From Eretmocerus hayati (taxonomy: Eukaryota; Arthropoda; Insecta; Hymenoptera; Aphelinidae): a stretch of 64,000 bases of DNA. The DNA lies in the NCBI GenBank assembly GCA_029851415.1, contig CM056744.1:104441338-104505337 (forward strand), read 5' to 3'. This document shows positions 37,901-52,900 of this stretch, piece by piece (the stretch's first letter is position 1; each line of letters starts with the position of its first letter). The translations under genes and the position numbers were made by a program. The notes under the pieces were generated by a model, which saw only the letters and a list, made by a program, of their open reading frames with translations, made no database searches and was not told where the DNA came from.

Positions 37901-40900
37901 ACCACCCAGACTAGTTGCTCACAAGTCCCACCATAAGTTCTGGATTATGAGTACTATCCGAAGTACTCGATCACGAGTACCACCCACGGTACTTGACCAC
38001 AAGTACTACCATAAGTTCTGGATACGAGTACCACCCAGAGTGCTCGATCACTATGACCACCCAGAGTACTCGATCACTAGTACCACCCTGAGTACTTGAT
38101 CGCGAGTACCATACTGACAATTAGTACTTGATCACTAATATTGGGATTACTTGATCACGAGTGGCTCCTTCAGTATTCTACCACGAGTACTACCCAGACT
38201 ACTTGGTCACAAGTACCACCATGAGTTCTGGATTATGAGTACCATCCAAAGTACTCGATCACGCGCACCACCCAGGGTACTTGACCACAAGTACCACCAT
38301 AAGTTCTGAAATACGAGTACCACCCAGATTACTCGATTACTAGTATCACTAAAGTACTTGATCTCTAGTACCACACTGGCAATGAGTACTTGATCACTAA
38401 TATTAGGAGTACTTGATCACAAGTAACATTCTGAGTACTAAATCACGAGTACTACTGTCAGTCTCAATCGGCATCCGGGCAGTCGAGGTGGTTTTCAGGC
38501 CTCTACGAAGCGTATAAAATTTGTGTGCGTTTGAGAAACGCGTTAGGAACGGAGTTCCGAAATTCGCCTCGATAAGATGTGTAGAAAAGTCAATAAAGTC
38601 TAAATCTTTGATGGACTTAAAACTGAGGTTCAAGTTTTTGAATGCTCATCATCTTTTGATAACGATACCGATAAAGATGCACACCAATAAGCCCCTGAGT
38701 GATTGAGATAATGTGCATAGTTTTTTGAGTTTTAAGCACTATTATGTAGATAAAGAGACGAGTTAATCCTTGGCTCTGGCTGGACTCTTTAGAAGGTTAT
38801 GGTGGGGGACATAAAAAGCATCTCAGTTTGAATCTGAATCCTCACTACTTAATTAAGGTTCACAAAATGCATCAGAGCTGATTGCTCGGCTGATTGAATA
38901 AGAAGAGAAAAATTTTGTGATTCACTGAATCTTTGGATTTAAGATGTCACAATGAAACTTCGTACCTTTTAGATATGGAAGCAATATCTCATGCATTCAG
39001 ACTTTAAATTCTGCCCAGAGGAACACATAGATATCACTTTCATCATTGTATATCTAGCAATACTATGAACAACAATCGAATAAGGCTGGATGCATTCAGA
39101 CGGTAGACCATAGCATCAGACGAATTCGCCGTTGCTTAGCGCAAACAGTATACCTATATCGCAAAAGTGTCGCTTTTTCGTTGCATCGTATGGCGGGTTG
39201 CATCGAATCTCGTTCCACGGGGCCGTGTCGGTCAGCTGATCGCGCGCGATTTTACTCCTCAGACGAGCGTAAAGGAACTCCGTTCCAAAAGTTTCTTCGA
39301 TGAATCGGTATTTGTACCTAGAACCGTCTGATCATCAAGATTTTGGGGCCAAAACTCCACAATCTATGAATGAAAAAATCTTTTCTGCAACGTTGTGCGG
39401 AAAGATGTAAAAAAAATTGAACTTTTCTTCATTATTAACGTGAAGTGATGTGGAAATGACTTCACCCACAGATTTACATTTACGCACTGGTGGAAAGTGC
39501 GTGAAATTAACTTCTCACTCTGATGAGTATTCATTCACGCACAGTTAAAAAAAATTTCACATCATCCCTCTGAATCCGGTCTCCCTCCGAAACTTCGTCT
39601 TCAAAATGATGGACAGTTGTGCATTTAATTACAACTTTCCGCACAGCTGCAAGATATCGTATACGTGAGAGGTTGAATTGGCTGACCATCTCGGATTCAG
39701 TGAGTATTTTACTGAGCGCCTACTAGGGCAGTTTTTTGGTGAATGGATTTTTTCCAATATGTTGGCTGCGTTATCGATCATCGATTTCATTGACAAGCTC
39801 TACAGATTAGGATAGTCATCAGTCTTCTCAAAAACTGTGAATCGTGTAATGAACCCATAAATATTTTTCGACTCTATTTATCAATTATCAAAATCATCCA
39901 CTTTCATTGCTATAGCCACGAATAACCAGCTATTGATTACTTTCACAGAGTGCTATAAGGGATCTCATTGAAACTTCAACATCACTATATTTCAAGTTCT
40001 TAGAGGTTTCTTTCATGCATGATCTGGAAATGGATGGAAATTTTGAATGGAAATCTGATTTGAGAGTCACGATGCTGAGGCCAAAGACAGTTCCTATCTT
40101 CGAAGTTGAAATTAATTTGGCCGAAGATGGAGCTTTTTATACGACTAATCCTGCTCTTTTTGAGGTATGATATCTCCCGCTTTCAATTCCACATATGAAC
40201 AGAATTCCAATCATCGTTACAATATTGATACCTAGTTATAATTCGAGATGATGAAATTCTATGGCTTTTGTTGTGCGAAGTTAAGACGCTAAATATTGAA
40301 GAAACAGTGATATTCTCGTCTATCTTAGGCGTGCGGAAGCATACCGCGGGTGATTAATATTAGATTGGAAAATGGTAAAGCGATACGTATTCTTTCTAAC
40401 AAATAAGACAAGGGGAATCAATCAAATATACTGACTTTCGCCAGAATCATTGTTAATTAGTTCTTGTATCATTTTACACAAAATCTCCGGTTTCACTCTG
40501 ACAAGTATGAAAATCGTCCCGTCGATAAAATTGTAGCAATTTGGGAAGCTATTTTATGATAAATTAGGATTAGGAAAAAAACTCAACGGTGCAGAGCTTA
40601 AATCTAACGGGACTATCTTAATTTAAACAGAAAAATGTCAAGTACAGTAGGTAGATCGGAAAAATTGTTCTATCTCCACACATGTGAATGATATATCTTT
40701 GTTTCGCTGCTCACCCTATAATGTACGTGTAACAATGAGCTCAGTCAGTATCTCCCCATAATCACGTGTCTGATCATACTCAAAGTGACTGTATCGAAAT
40801 TCCATCTCAACCAAACAATAGATATTGTTGAAAAATATGTAGTTTAGATTTCCTACATCCCCGTTAAGAGCTTCCTTGACAGAATCTGATAATCAGAATA

Positions 40901-43900
40901 TAGGAAAGAATTTCTTTTATCAATCTTCTGCTAATGATTGTGATATTCGTTATGATTATAATCATATCTTGTTGTGAGAGGACGTTCTGTTAATTACTTT
41001 TAGCAGCGTATTTATCTTAACGTTGATTTTCTCACAGGATACATGAACGAAAGCTATGTCCAGCCGCAAAGTATTTGTTCAGTTAATTCATGATCTAAAT
41101 TAGAGCTGCGTAGCACGACTGAGCAACTTTAATAATTTCCCAGCAAGTAGATTAAATTCATAAGCAAAAGTGCAAACTATCGTGATTCCGTGAGTTGAAC
41201 CCACTTCCAGGAAGAATATTATGGTTATCTAGCGAGCTCAACTCACTCTCAACATTGCATCTCAACGGTTTTGAGGAATCGACTATCAATATTTTCTGAC
41301 GGCGGGCTCAACTTGACATCTGATTATCAGACGTTAGTTTACTTTTGACAAGGGCATACAATGTTCTGACTATCGAGCTTCATTTTGATACGAGTCTCTC
41401 GTTTGACGTCTCTGTTCGGATGCCGTGTTTGTCCCCTTTCGACTTCTTTCTTGTTATAGTCACTAAAAGCTATGCCAAACAAAACTGGTACAACCAATCT
41501 CAACGTACATACCTTAGCTCATTTCCTTTGTTTTTGTTTCAACTTTGAGATGCTTTCTACAAAATTGCGAAATTCGATTTCTAGCTGATTCCACGCTCAC
41601 ATTACTAAAAAAAAGTGCAGTGTTCCTAATATGTCCCCACCCCTTTTCCGCATGTAGAGGGCTTTGCGCAATGCTACAAGTACTCTTGACACTTCTCGGT
41701 CGAGATAAAATTATTTTTAGGTGTATTTAGCGATATCCAGCAGGATGGGGCTTTCAAAACGCACCAGATTTCGCAGAATATGCTAAAAATCGATTTTCAT
41801 GCTAATTTTGAGGTTATGTGCACTCTAAATCATAGATAAAACCTCAAATCATGGCGATTTATCCATTCAGTATATTACCGTCATGCTCCAGAACCGATAT
41901 GCATCACTTTTCCAGAGCTTCAGAATCGCGAAATGACTATGGGGGCATATAAACACACATTGTCAAAAACTCGCAGAAAATCTTCTGCAAAAATCAAGAT
42001 AGCTCGGTTCCGATCCTTTGAAATCAAACGTACTTCAGCTCATTTTGAAGGTCTCAAAATTATCTTTAAAACGAGTTAAGATACGTTTAATAATAGTGGA
42101 ATGAGCCAAAACTATGAGCAAAACAAAAGTGGTGGGGGCATATTAGGTACACTTACCTAATTCTTTTCTAAGTTTGGTCGTTTTCGAGTAATGAAAATAA
42201 CAAATTTGGTGACTACCAGTTAATCGTAGGTTTTTTTCAATATACCTCCACCACCGATAACATCTTTAGGGGGGTTTGAGGCATCAAGACTAAGGCTTTT
42301 TAGCAAGGTCTATGGTTTGGTTGAGGTGTAGTTTTGATAGAGTTGGTTTAAAAACGATCAAAGTGAAGTTTTTGGCGGAAATTATGACTTTTGAAATTAC
42401 ATAATTTAGCTACCATACATTGAGAAAACAATTCTGTTTGATGGATTCAGTTGATGGTACCCTAGTAAAAATAAGTGCCTCATGATCATATATGAACATG
42501 TTCCCGACCGGACTGTGGTCATACATGACCGTCTATGACCATGAGGCCGGAGTCATAGGTCGTCATTGGTCACCATACTTGATCCTAGGAATTCATGTTG
42601 GAAATGAAGCACTTCATTGCCAACTCGAAATGTTTCTCAATCCGAAGCTTCGGAATAAGCGCGCTTGGGACTCCAACTGCTAGGCCTTCATCCGATATTG
42701 AAAATGTCATGTACAACCACTTGATTACAATACCCTACGGCCATGTACGAGTTAGTTTTGTGTACCTATGACTAACCATGGAGACATAATATTTTCTGAG
42801 GTCATAGATGGTCATAGATGACCACAGGTCGGCTGGGAACATGTTCATATATGATCATCAGGCACTTATTTTTACTAGGGTAATGATGACGGATGAACAA
42901 ATTTATCGGAGCATTTTTCCAAAAAATACGAAGGGATGAAAAAAATTGAGAAACGTCAACGTATGCTCATTACTGAGATCGGTATTTGGGGAGGTGTTGG
43001 ATACACTTACCATACATTAGAGGGAGCGCTAAGAAGTGAAGACCCCGTGGAAGTTGGGGGAAAAAAAGTCCGAGGAAAAATCTGAAAAAATTCGCCCTAA
43101 GTTAGTCGCCTTTTGTCAACCTGATGCCATTGTCGAAAACGTTTGCTCACCTTCCAATTTTCTATAAATGAACATTCGAGTTATACCACCTAGTATTGCC
43201 AATCTCTCCGCATAGAAAACCGATACGAGAACAAAAACATTTGCTCATCGTTGCTTTCACCCCACTTGTATTTGCTCAGCCCTCAGAATCGGATGAATCA
43301 TCATCAATTTTGAATAAACGATCAAGAACACTTTTTCCATCTCCAAGTACTATACAATGCGCAGTGCGCATGCGCGTCGCTCGACATTACACATTATAGT
43401 CAGTACATATGCGCACTGCGCGTTACTTGGAGTCGGAAGAAGTGTTTTTGATTGTTTATTAAAAATTGATGATGATTTATCCAATTCCGAGGGCTGAGCA
43501 AATACAAGTGATGTTAAAGCAACGATGAGCAAATGTTTTTGTCCTCGTATCGGATTTCTATGTGGAGAAATAGGCAATACTAGCTGGTATAACTCGTATG
43601 TTTATTTACAAAAAATTGGAGGGTGAGCAAACATTTTTGACAATGGCATTAGGTTGACAAAATGCGACTTACTTAGGGCAAATTTTTTCAGATTTTTCTT
43701 CGGACTTTTTTTCCCCCAGTTTCCACGGGGTCATGCTCCGACGATTTCTAACCTGTGCGGCGGTGCGAGATTTTGCTCCGAAATCGTGTTGGGAACCATA
43801 GAATTTCGATGAAAGTATACTGAAAAGAACTATACGCACCTCGGTACGAAAGCAACCCATTGCGGCCACGGGTATGCCGCCCTCGCCTATCGGCTCGTGC

Positions 43901-46900
43901 GGCAACTCACCCGGGCCGCAATGTGTCACTTTCGGCCCCTCGCGAACGCAGGTGCGTAATATACTATTTCGGGACCCCATAAGTGGTGGAAAGTTTATAT
44001 TTTGTACCATAGAATCGAATGAGAATGTGAATGAAAGTAACAAAAGGATCTGAGACATGACCCTTTTTCGTAGGTCGCTTTCGCGTGGAACTACTCATAC
44101 ACATTCATATGCTATCGAGAGGCTGATTAAAAAAGCATGCTCCTAAAATATGTGAGAGTCGCATTCAGTCGGGAACATTGTTAAATTGATGTAGGACGTC
44201 CTGATCTTCCATAATTTACAGAGGAATGAAACTAAGAAAGGAAAGAAAAATTCAACGTTGAATCCTACAGATTTCTCCTCATTTTCTTTACTCTACCTAC
44301 ATGCAACCGTTATATACTTTTTAAACTTCTTCAAATTATACCGATAAGGTTGATCTCATCGATATTTTAGCTCTATCGCTGAATTTGATGAAAAACATTT
44401 AATAAATGAATTTATCGTTCTTTCGAACCACATATGATCGCCACACTCAGGTGGCGATAATAGTTTGAAAGGAATTTCTTAATTTCTCTTAGATTTTTGA
44501 AATTTCATTTGAAAGATTGACCGAAAGATAAAAAAATTCTTCCTTGGGCGGTAGTTAAACTCCGCAATCTCCAGTATCCTCGACCGTTGCCTTGACCAAT
44601 TAGACCACCGAGTCGATTGCGTATTCACTCGCTCGGGGAAGCCTTCTCTCATCTCTGTCTCTTGCAAAGGCGTTTTTTTTATCGCTCAAGCTAACAAAAA
44701 TTAATCCTGATGAATTTAAAGAAATGAAAAATCAAAATCTGGTCGTGAAGAATTATGAGCAAAGTGAAGCACGCTCATCTTATGTTGAGAAGAGCCAAAG
44801 AATCTATTTGAGAAGTTTTAGAAGTTTAATTAAATTAAGCACGTTTTTGCTTCCATTCTCCCCCCCCCCCCTCCCGCAAGAAAAATTGATTGAAGTTTAC
44901 ACGGAATTACTCACTTATGAGAAATATTACGTCAATCCAATATGACAAGGGCTCATGTGGTTGCAATATAACTTATAATTAATCAAATATGATGTCAACT
45001 TGTGTACAAGAGCTGTAAGTGATTTGTATTTTCAATTACTATACCATATCTGTAAATTTCAGGGAATTTGATCCATTCCGGATTAATAGGTATAATTGAA
45101 AGCATTCGACCAAATTATCGTTCGAGAGTAAATCATCATGAAATTGGACTAATATGACTTTTGCAACGCACCGCGATCTATAAATACTATAAAATAGCAT
45201 AAACAAACGGTTTCCCATGATTTTATCACAGTGTATTAATATGATTGGCTCAGAAATTGCTCTGCTCGTTTATTTGAAAATTTTCTAGTTACCTGAGAAT
45301 ATGATTAATCTACTATTACATACATAATTTCTGTCAAGATCAAGTCTATCTTGATAATGGATCATATATTTTTAAACTTTTTAGGAAAAGTTAGATTTCA
45401 TATACATGAACGTACTGCAGTTATGTCAACAAATCAAACAAATTCATCCGGAATTACTAAAAAATCTAAGATTCTCTAATGACCTATATCTAAACTCAGT
45501 TGGTAAACTGGATGACGATTTGAAGATGATCGATATCAACCGTAAAAAATTGAAAATAGCATGCGAAAAGTCCATTATACCTTTGCAAGCATATGTCAAA
45601 GAGTACGATAAATACCTCGAATTGTATCATCAGAATACAGATAAATATGCAAGGTAAGATTTTCGAAAGTGAACTTTTAATCTTGAAATTTAAAATTTTT
45701 TCCCTACTGGCTTATTTTTTTAATTAAAGGTCGAGTCGAGTAATTAATTCAGTCTGTTTGCACGACATTCATGGCCAAGTCTCTCACGGACTCTTTGTTT
45801 CTTTGTTCTTATTTTTTGCTTCAAGGGCTCGGTAGCAGATTTACTTCATTAAGCAATGCAAGCGTGAGAATTTGATATCAATCTCGGATGAACGACATCA
45901 ATTTACGCTTTTTCGCTCAAACTCGTCATACAGTCTATGGCGTTATATCTCTCATTACAATCATAAAAACCACTTGCCACCCATAACATCCCCTTTATTC
46001 ACTTTTTTTCCCTCCACTATTCTAATTATCTTGATAGGCACTCAGTTATGACGCCACTTTACACCGTGAAGGTCATTTAATTTTTTGCAGGGAATTTGAA
46101 GAAGAGGAGCACAGTACGCTCGAATTGAGGGATGAAGTTTTAATGCAATATGCATTAAAAACTCAATTAGAGTCTGAAATTCCCAAGCGAATTTCAATCG
46201 GAGTTTACAATGTAAACATTGAAAAACTCAGATCACAATTGATTGAAAAACGTCAATCACTCGGTGATAGTCTGTTACAAATGCATACTATACGTTTGAA
46301 AAATCAAATTGAAGAGATAAATGATGAATTTCGACGGATGAATTTGAAACTGATTGATGAGCCTCAGAGTATTGAACAAGTTTTTGAAATGAGAGAATGG
46401 ATGGATGGAATACCAATGATTGTAACAGATTTTAACGAAGCACTACAAAAGCTTAAATTGGAGTATGATCTACTCGATACGTTTCACTGGAATTTGGCCG
46501 ATGAGGATTTTCAATTGAAGTGGGAAACTTTGAAATATCCCTTGGTAATCCACACTCAGGTGAGATTATTAATCAGAACCGTAACACTGGAACAACAAAA
46601 AATGGCTTGTTGCGCAACTGTTCCCATTCCATATTCGATGGAATCGATTTAAAAAATCTGTGAAAGCTCCTTCGGAGTGATTTTAGAGTAATCACTGGTC
46701 TTTAGAACTCGGTCTAAATTCGTGGTGCAGACCACCCACGGCATTATTGTCGGATATAATTGTGAGCACTTCTGGGATCATATCTCAATCGGAATCGGAA
46801 TCGCCACTTCAGCTATTTTCAATAAAAGTACAAAAAACGTGTTTTTTGCCACCTTTCGAACATCTTCGTTCTACAGTTCGAACAAGACGCATTTTTACGA

Positions 46901-49900
46901 AAAATTTGTAGAGACCTTCTTTGTAGATCTTGAGAAACTGCAGGAGAATATGTCCTTTCCTCTTCCCGTTAAATTCACCTGTTGGACAAATCAGAGGGTT
47001 TTTCTCTAAAAAGCATTTTTCCCCGCTTTCTCCCTCCACATCTTTCTTTCATATCTTTGTGAGGCCCGAAATACCCAGATAAATCAGAACATCAAATGTA
47101 TAAAGCGAGTTCAATTACAACGAAAGAAACTGAAGAATTTGATTTTGGAGCAAAATAACGATGCAAAGGAGACTCTGAATTTCTTGGGGTGTTTACAGAG
47201 CCACTAAAATCCTAGCTCGAGGCCTTTTCGGGTGAACTTTGATCTCAAGATACTGGAATCTCATTGCAAGCCTTGCTTTGAAGACATTTTCAGTACAAGC
47301 TGGAATAGAAGATTTCGCTATCTATAACTTTGTTAGCTCACCTTTTGAATAAGTTTTGCTATAGATGTTAGATTTTCCATCACCTAATTCGCATTTCAGT
47401 TCCCTACGAAGTATTTTTAACAAGCAATGATATCATATCTTACGGGAGTGTGTTATTTTACTCAAGTTTTGCGCAATTTTCAAATCATTTTTGGTAGTAA
47501 CCTGCACTCTTGTTCAAAATCATATAAACCTCGAATATCTTACAGTCCTCCCTTTTCAAAATTTGAGAAGATCGAATCTTGTATTGGGAATTTCAGATTG
47601 CTCCACAATGTGGAAAAATTGCATACATTACCAATTGTCATGTCAGAATTCACGCCTTTATCGTTTCATACAATTTGACCAATATTTCAATCCTATTTGG
47701 ACTGAATTTTCAGTCCATACATGGTTAGAAATATCTTAGTAAGTCTCCGGGTGGGAATGTCACCCGGTCGTGGTGGAAATCCTACCCGAGAAAACTTAGA
47801 GCGTATATACGTTACATCGTCAGTTTTTTCTGATACTTGTCACCTTTATACAATCAGTATTCAGGCTTTTTTACACCTAAGACTCGCTCTTGGAAGTTCA
47901 ACTTTTTACCGTACTTAAGTCAAATTATATCTTTTCACTTAATTCATTTCAATCGAATTTTCACGTAATTTTTTAAAAGTAAAATTTGGATCTCTCTTGA
48001 GTCATCTATATAGTTCACTTTGAAAGTAATGAACTTGAATCTAATAGAGACCAAATTTGACCTCGAGACTGCGATTTCAGATGGAAGAAACATACCAAAA
48101 TCTAGAATTCCTGGAAAAAGAAACTTTTTATAAAGCTCAAAAAGAAGATGAAAGCACTATCGCTGAGAAAATCGATACTCTCATTGGAATGGTGTCAAAT
48201 ATTGCAAGCCAAACCGACGTGAAGAAAGTCAAAGAGATATCTGTCGATACTAAAAAGACTCGAAGCATGATGGTAGAGACTCAAGAGTTTGGTCTATTGT
48301 TGAATTCTCGACAGAAACTTTTTGGAAAACGAGTCGTTCCCTTTGAATCCTTGAGTAAACTTATGAAAGAGTTTGAACCCTACGAAAGCTTTTGGCTTAC
48401 CGCTAATGGTTGAGTTTTTTTTTTCTCAATTCCATTCATCGAATACAATTAATGTTTGATATAACATCAATTGATTTTTTCATCAGATTGGCTCAGTTCG
48501 TACGAAATTTGGATGAATAATCCACTTGCGATGGTCGATGGAAGTAAAATTGAGACTATGGTTACTGAAATGAATAAAACTATGACGAGGTGCGCAAAAA
48601 TATTTCAAGATCAGTCAGGTGAGATTCAATTTATTCCAATTTTTTATACCTTATAATCATCTAAAGTTTACGATACTTTGCTAAAAATTGCATAGGCAAT
48701 AACTATGATTGATATGTGGAGCATGAAGGATTCTTTTCAATCAATACCGTCTATCTTGGTAGCTTTTAATAACCGGCGTATAACTTTGGTACTACCAACT
48801 AAAACTTTTCATATTCCGACCCTGCAGTCAGAAAAGCAAGTTGATCCGCATCTCTGAGCGTTCTAGTACTAGTTTTGCTTGTTAGTGTTATTTAAAGACC
48901 AATGAGCATAATTCTGAAGCGAATCGAAATTGCTGCAAACGATCGGTTTCGTTCAAACATTTTCAGAGCAAATCCAAGATTGTAACGCTAAATTTTACTG
49001 ATTCACATCAATATCTTGATGAACTTATCGTTACATTGGTATAAAATCACCGCGACTCAATTTTGTAGTGTAAAAATGGAAAAAATCGTATTCTTTTGCG
49101 AACCAGGGTAACTTTGAAACAATTTAATGGGAAAATACATGCTTTTCTGAAGTATGAGGTGAATTTGGTACGCCTTGAAAAAACTGAAAAAAGTCAGGTT
49201 TCACTCGGAAATGGGAGTAACATTGGAACGCTCGATGACTAAGTTTTGGCAAGCGTACAACGAGGTCTGAGAATCTTTTTTATTTGATTCACAATGACAC
49301 ATGGGTGCTTTAATGACACTAAAGGCCACAGTAAATTGAATTCCCCATTTTCAAGAATGAATATAGAGTCTTAAAGCCAACGAATATCAAAAATCCTCAC
49401 GTTTCACTTTTACTCAACCAAAGTTACCTCAAGCGTGGTTCAACTTTGGTACACTACTTCAAGTGCTTATAGCCCCGACCAGAAACATTCGGATACATTT
49501 CTATACTCACCAATCAGAAGCTAGAAGTACAGTAGAATCCGGTTATAATGGGCGAAAATTCTGTTAAAATTTTGTTTCGGCACCGGCTATACTACCGAGC
49601 AAATCGATGTGGAAGCCGTTCAACTATGAGTTTGGGAGTCTAAAACTCTAGGTAAATACGAGTATCAATGCGAATACATATGCAGTACGATTCTATTAGT
49701 GAGTGAAATGCATAGATCGAATACAAGGAAGAGACATTCCGTGACGAGTGCAACCTGGTAAACTTTGATGCAAAATTTAAACTTCTCAGCTACAATTTTT
49801 CATTTTTCCATCATGTGTACTAGTTCATTTTCATCTCACGGTTCTTTTAATTTATGACAAATGCGAATTCCTAAACATTGTATGTCCATACCAATATGTG

Positions 49901-52900
49901 GATTGGTGCACATCTACGCCATTGTCGTCCTGTCATCGTGTTCTGAATGTTATAGTTATTTGAATTCTTGATAAGAGAGAGTTTACGAACTCAAGATTAG
50001 TTTCTCTCCACCCATCAAGGATAGTTATAACGAAATCAGATGAATTTGGTCCGATAAATGCGGAGTCCGGTTACAACGAGGTCCGGTTACAACGAGCATT
50101 TTTCTTCGGTCCCTTGGAGCTCGTCATAACCGAATTCTATACAAGCTTTTGATTGGCTCCAGACACAATGCACTTCTGGTGTAATATACACGAGTTATTA
50201 GGGAATTTCTAGGAAAAACGTTCAAAAGTGTCTCAAAGTTACCCCGGTTGACGGTATATTAACAATGACCTTTCGGGCTTTGATTATTTGAAAAAAGTCT
50301 TGAAGTATCTGGATTATGAATTGCTCACAATTATCAATGCATTTACTTTTATCAAAAATAAAAATTTCTCTCAAATTCAATTTTTTGATGCTTCACTATT
50401 GAGTTGACTTCCTCTTCAGAAAAATAGATGGATCATATTTCTTTTAACTCCGACGAACTTGAAATTACAAGGAAACTAGCGTTGAATTAACGCAATTCTG
50501 AAGACGAAATGAGAATTTTGGTTTTGTATACTCAGGACGGGTGCTTTCAGGCATAATAGCCTTCGTTATCCGTTAAATCAATTTCAAATTCGAATCAAAG
50601 AATAGCAGGTTAACATGGAAACAGGTGTAACACTATCTTATTGATTCGGCTGGAAATGAGATGATTCTACGAATATCGAGATAAATATCATAAATGAAAA
50701 GCTAGATTCAAGCGTTTGAAATTTACATTTCATAGCGTAATTATAAATTCCAGGAAATTTTTTCAATTTCAGAGGTTGCAGCTTTAGCGAACGATCTGAA
50801 AAGCCAAATGGAAACGTTCAAACCTTACGTAGGAGTGATACAGGCTCTTAGAAATCCTGGTATAAAAGAGAGACACCTTGAAGAAATCAGTAAGCAAACT
50901 GGAATGGAAATTTCAATGACCTCGGATCTAACATTCAAGGATTTTTTGAATGTTGGTATTATGCAATACGGTGAAATTATTACGGAAATCTCGGAAAGCG
51001 CTGCTAAAGAACATGCGATAGAAGATGCATTACAAAAAATGAAAAAAGATTGGGAAGCAATTGCAATGGAAGTTGTGCCGTATAAAGATACTGGTTCGTT
51101 ATTTTTTCCCTGGTGATAGTTAATCTCATTAAGGCAGTGTTGGAGTCTGGCGGCAAAAACGGGGTTACAACTTACACGATGGTTTTTTCATAAATTGAGA
51201 CGGAGGTGGTCGCAATTGAATTCGGAATTGCTTCAGGAATGTGCCTCTGGTACGATCTGTAGGATAACCGTCTCTATCTCCCTTAAAACTTGATGTAATG
51301 TGCGAAGTCGCGCTCTCTGAGAATCAGAATCGGAATATCTCTCGATTCTTCAATTCTTCCCCAAGAGTAAGAAACGTTTATCCTCGCAGATCGCACCATC
51401 AGGAGCACATTCTTGAAGCAATTCCGAGTCATTTGCGACCACCCCCATCTCAATTGATGGAATAACCACCGTGTAATTTTCAACCCCGTATTTGCCGCAA
51501 GACTCCGACAAGGCCTTAAAAACTTCCAACAACTTCGTTTGTGAATATTTTCCTCCACCTTAATCACTATGTAAGACGATTATTTTGTTATTCCTTCCCC
51601 AATCATTTTCTTGGAAATTTAATTTTCATTCCCTGTAATATTTCCATAATCACCATCCTTCTCAGAATCATTATTAAATTCCAGGTACATTTATAATGAA
51701 AGTCGCTGATGAAACGCAATTACTTCTTGACGATCACATAATGAACACTCAACAAATCAGTTTTAGTCCATTCAAAGCTGCTTTTGAGGAGGATATAGAC
51801 AAATGGGCAAATAAATTGAAACTCGCACAGACAGTTATTGATCTTTGGATTGAAGTACAGAAGTATGAAAGTCCTCACACAATTTCTATAACTTTAGAAT
51901 TTACTTGTTTTTAGCATTTATTTGATAAATTCAACATTTTATCAAGGATCTGGATGTATTTGGAGCCGATATTTTCATCAGAAGATATTAGCCGACAGTT
52001 ACCAGTTGAAGCAAAAAAGTATAGCACAATGGAACGAAACTGGCGTCGAATAATGAAACAAGCTCATGATAATCCGATAGTGAGTTTCAACTTCATTTTT
52101 CATGGAATTGCATATCGCCATGAAATTCCATGTGATAAGTTTGAATAGGAATCGTTCGAGGTCCCAATTAATGTAATGATCTACTTAATTTAAAATATAC
52201 TTTAAAAAATTTTGGAATAATTCAGAATTTCTCGTTAATCCTAGCTGAAGTTTGATGAGTTTAGTTTCGGACAAATTCGATCCAGGGACACCACTTGAGT
52301 CTCGCATTCATCGTTTCCCTCGAAATTCGCAAGCTATTCCGCATCAATTTGACAAACTTTTCTTTCATATGTCTAGAACTACCTCGGCATGGATTGTGAA
52401 TAGCATCAAATCAATGAGTCAAGGTCAGATCTGGGTTTTTCAAATAGTTGCATGATTATTTCTGATACTGCGACAACGAACGATCACGAGAATGTTTATT
52501 TTATAGCAATAAAAATCTGGAATTACTTTATGCCGCTCCCCCCGGAGCAACTATTGAAGTGTAAAGTTGTCCATAAACATTTTATCCCAAGTAAAAACTT
52601 TTGAGATTCATCCTATGGATTTTCTCATCTTACTGTCGGTAGCGGAAAACGCCTCGAAGCTACTAAAAATTCACGCAAAACTAGAAATTCCTAAAATTCA
52701 TTTGGATGAATTGAAAAATCATCCCGCTTTCCATTTCAGATAATCAGAATATGCCCAGATCGCACACTACTTGAAAGTCTTCGAGAATGCTATGGTATGC
52801 TTGAAATCGTCCAAAAAGGTCTATCGGACTATCTCGAATCACGCCGAATGCTATTTCCTCGATTCTTTTTCTTGAGCGACGACGAGCTACTTGAAATTTT

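Noticed and set aside
37500..38460. CRISPR-like regular array
   Set aside because: Units are contiguous diverged 26-mers with no unique spacers, in a eukaryotic intron; it is a minisatellite.
43196..43577. Two similar frames on opposite strands, as if a duplicated gene pair
   Set aside because: They are mirror images produced by the palindrome centred at about 43,385.
52252..52455. 67-codon + frame as a possible extra linker exon
   Set aside because: Exons M and N join directly (DNPI to IIRICPD) in agreement with the family.
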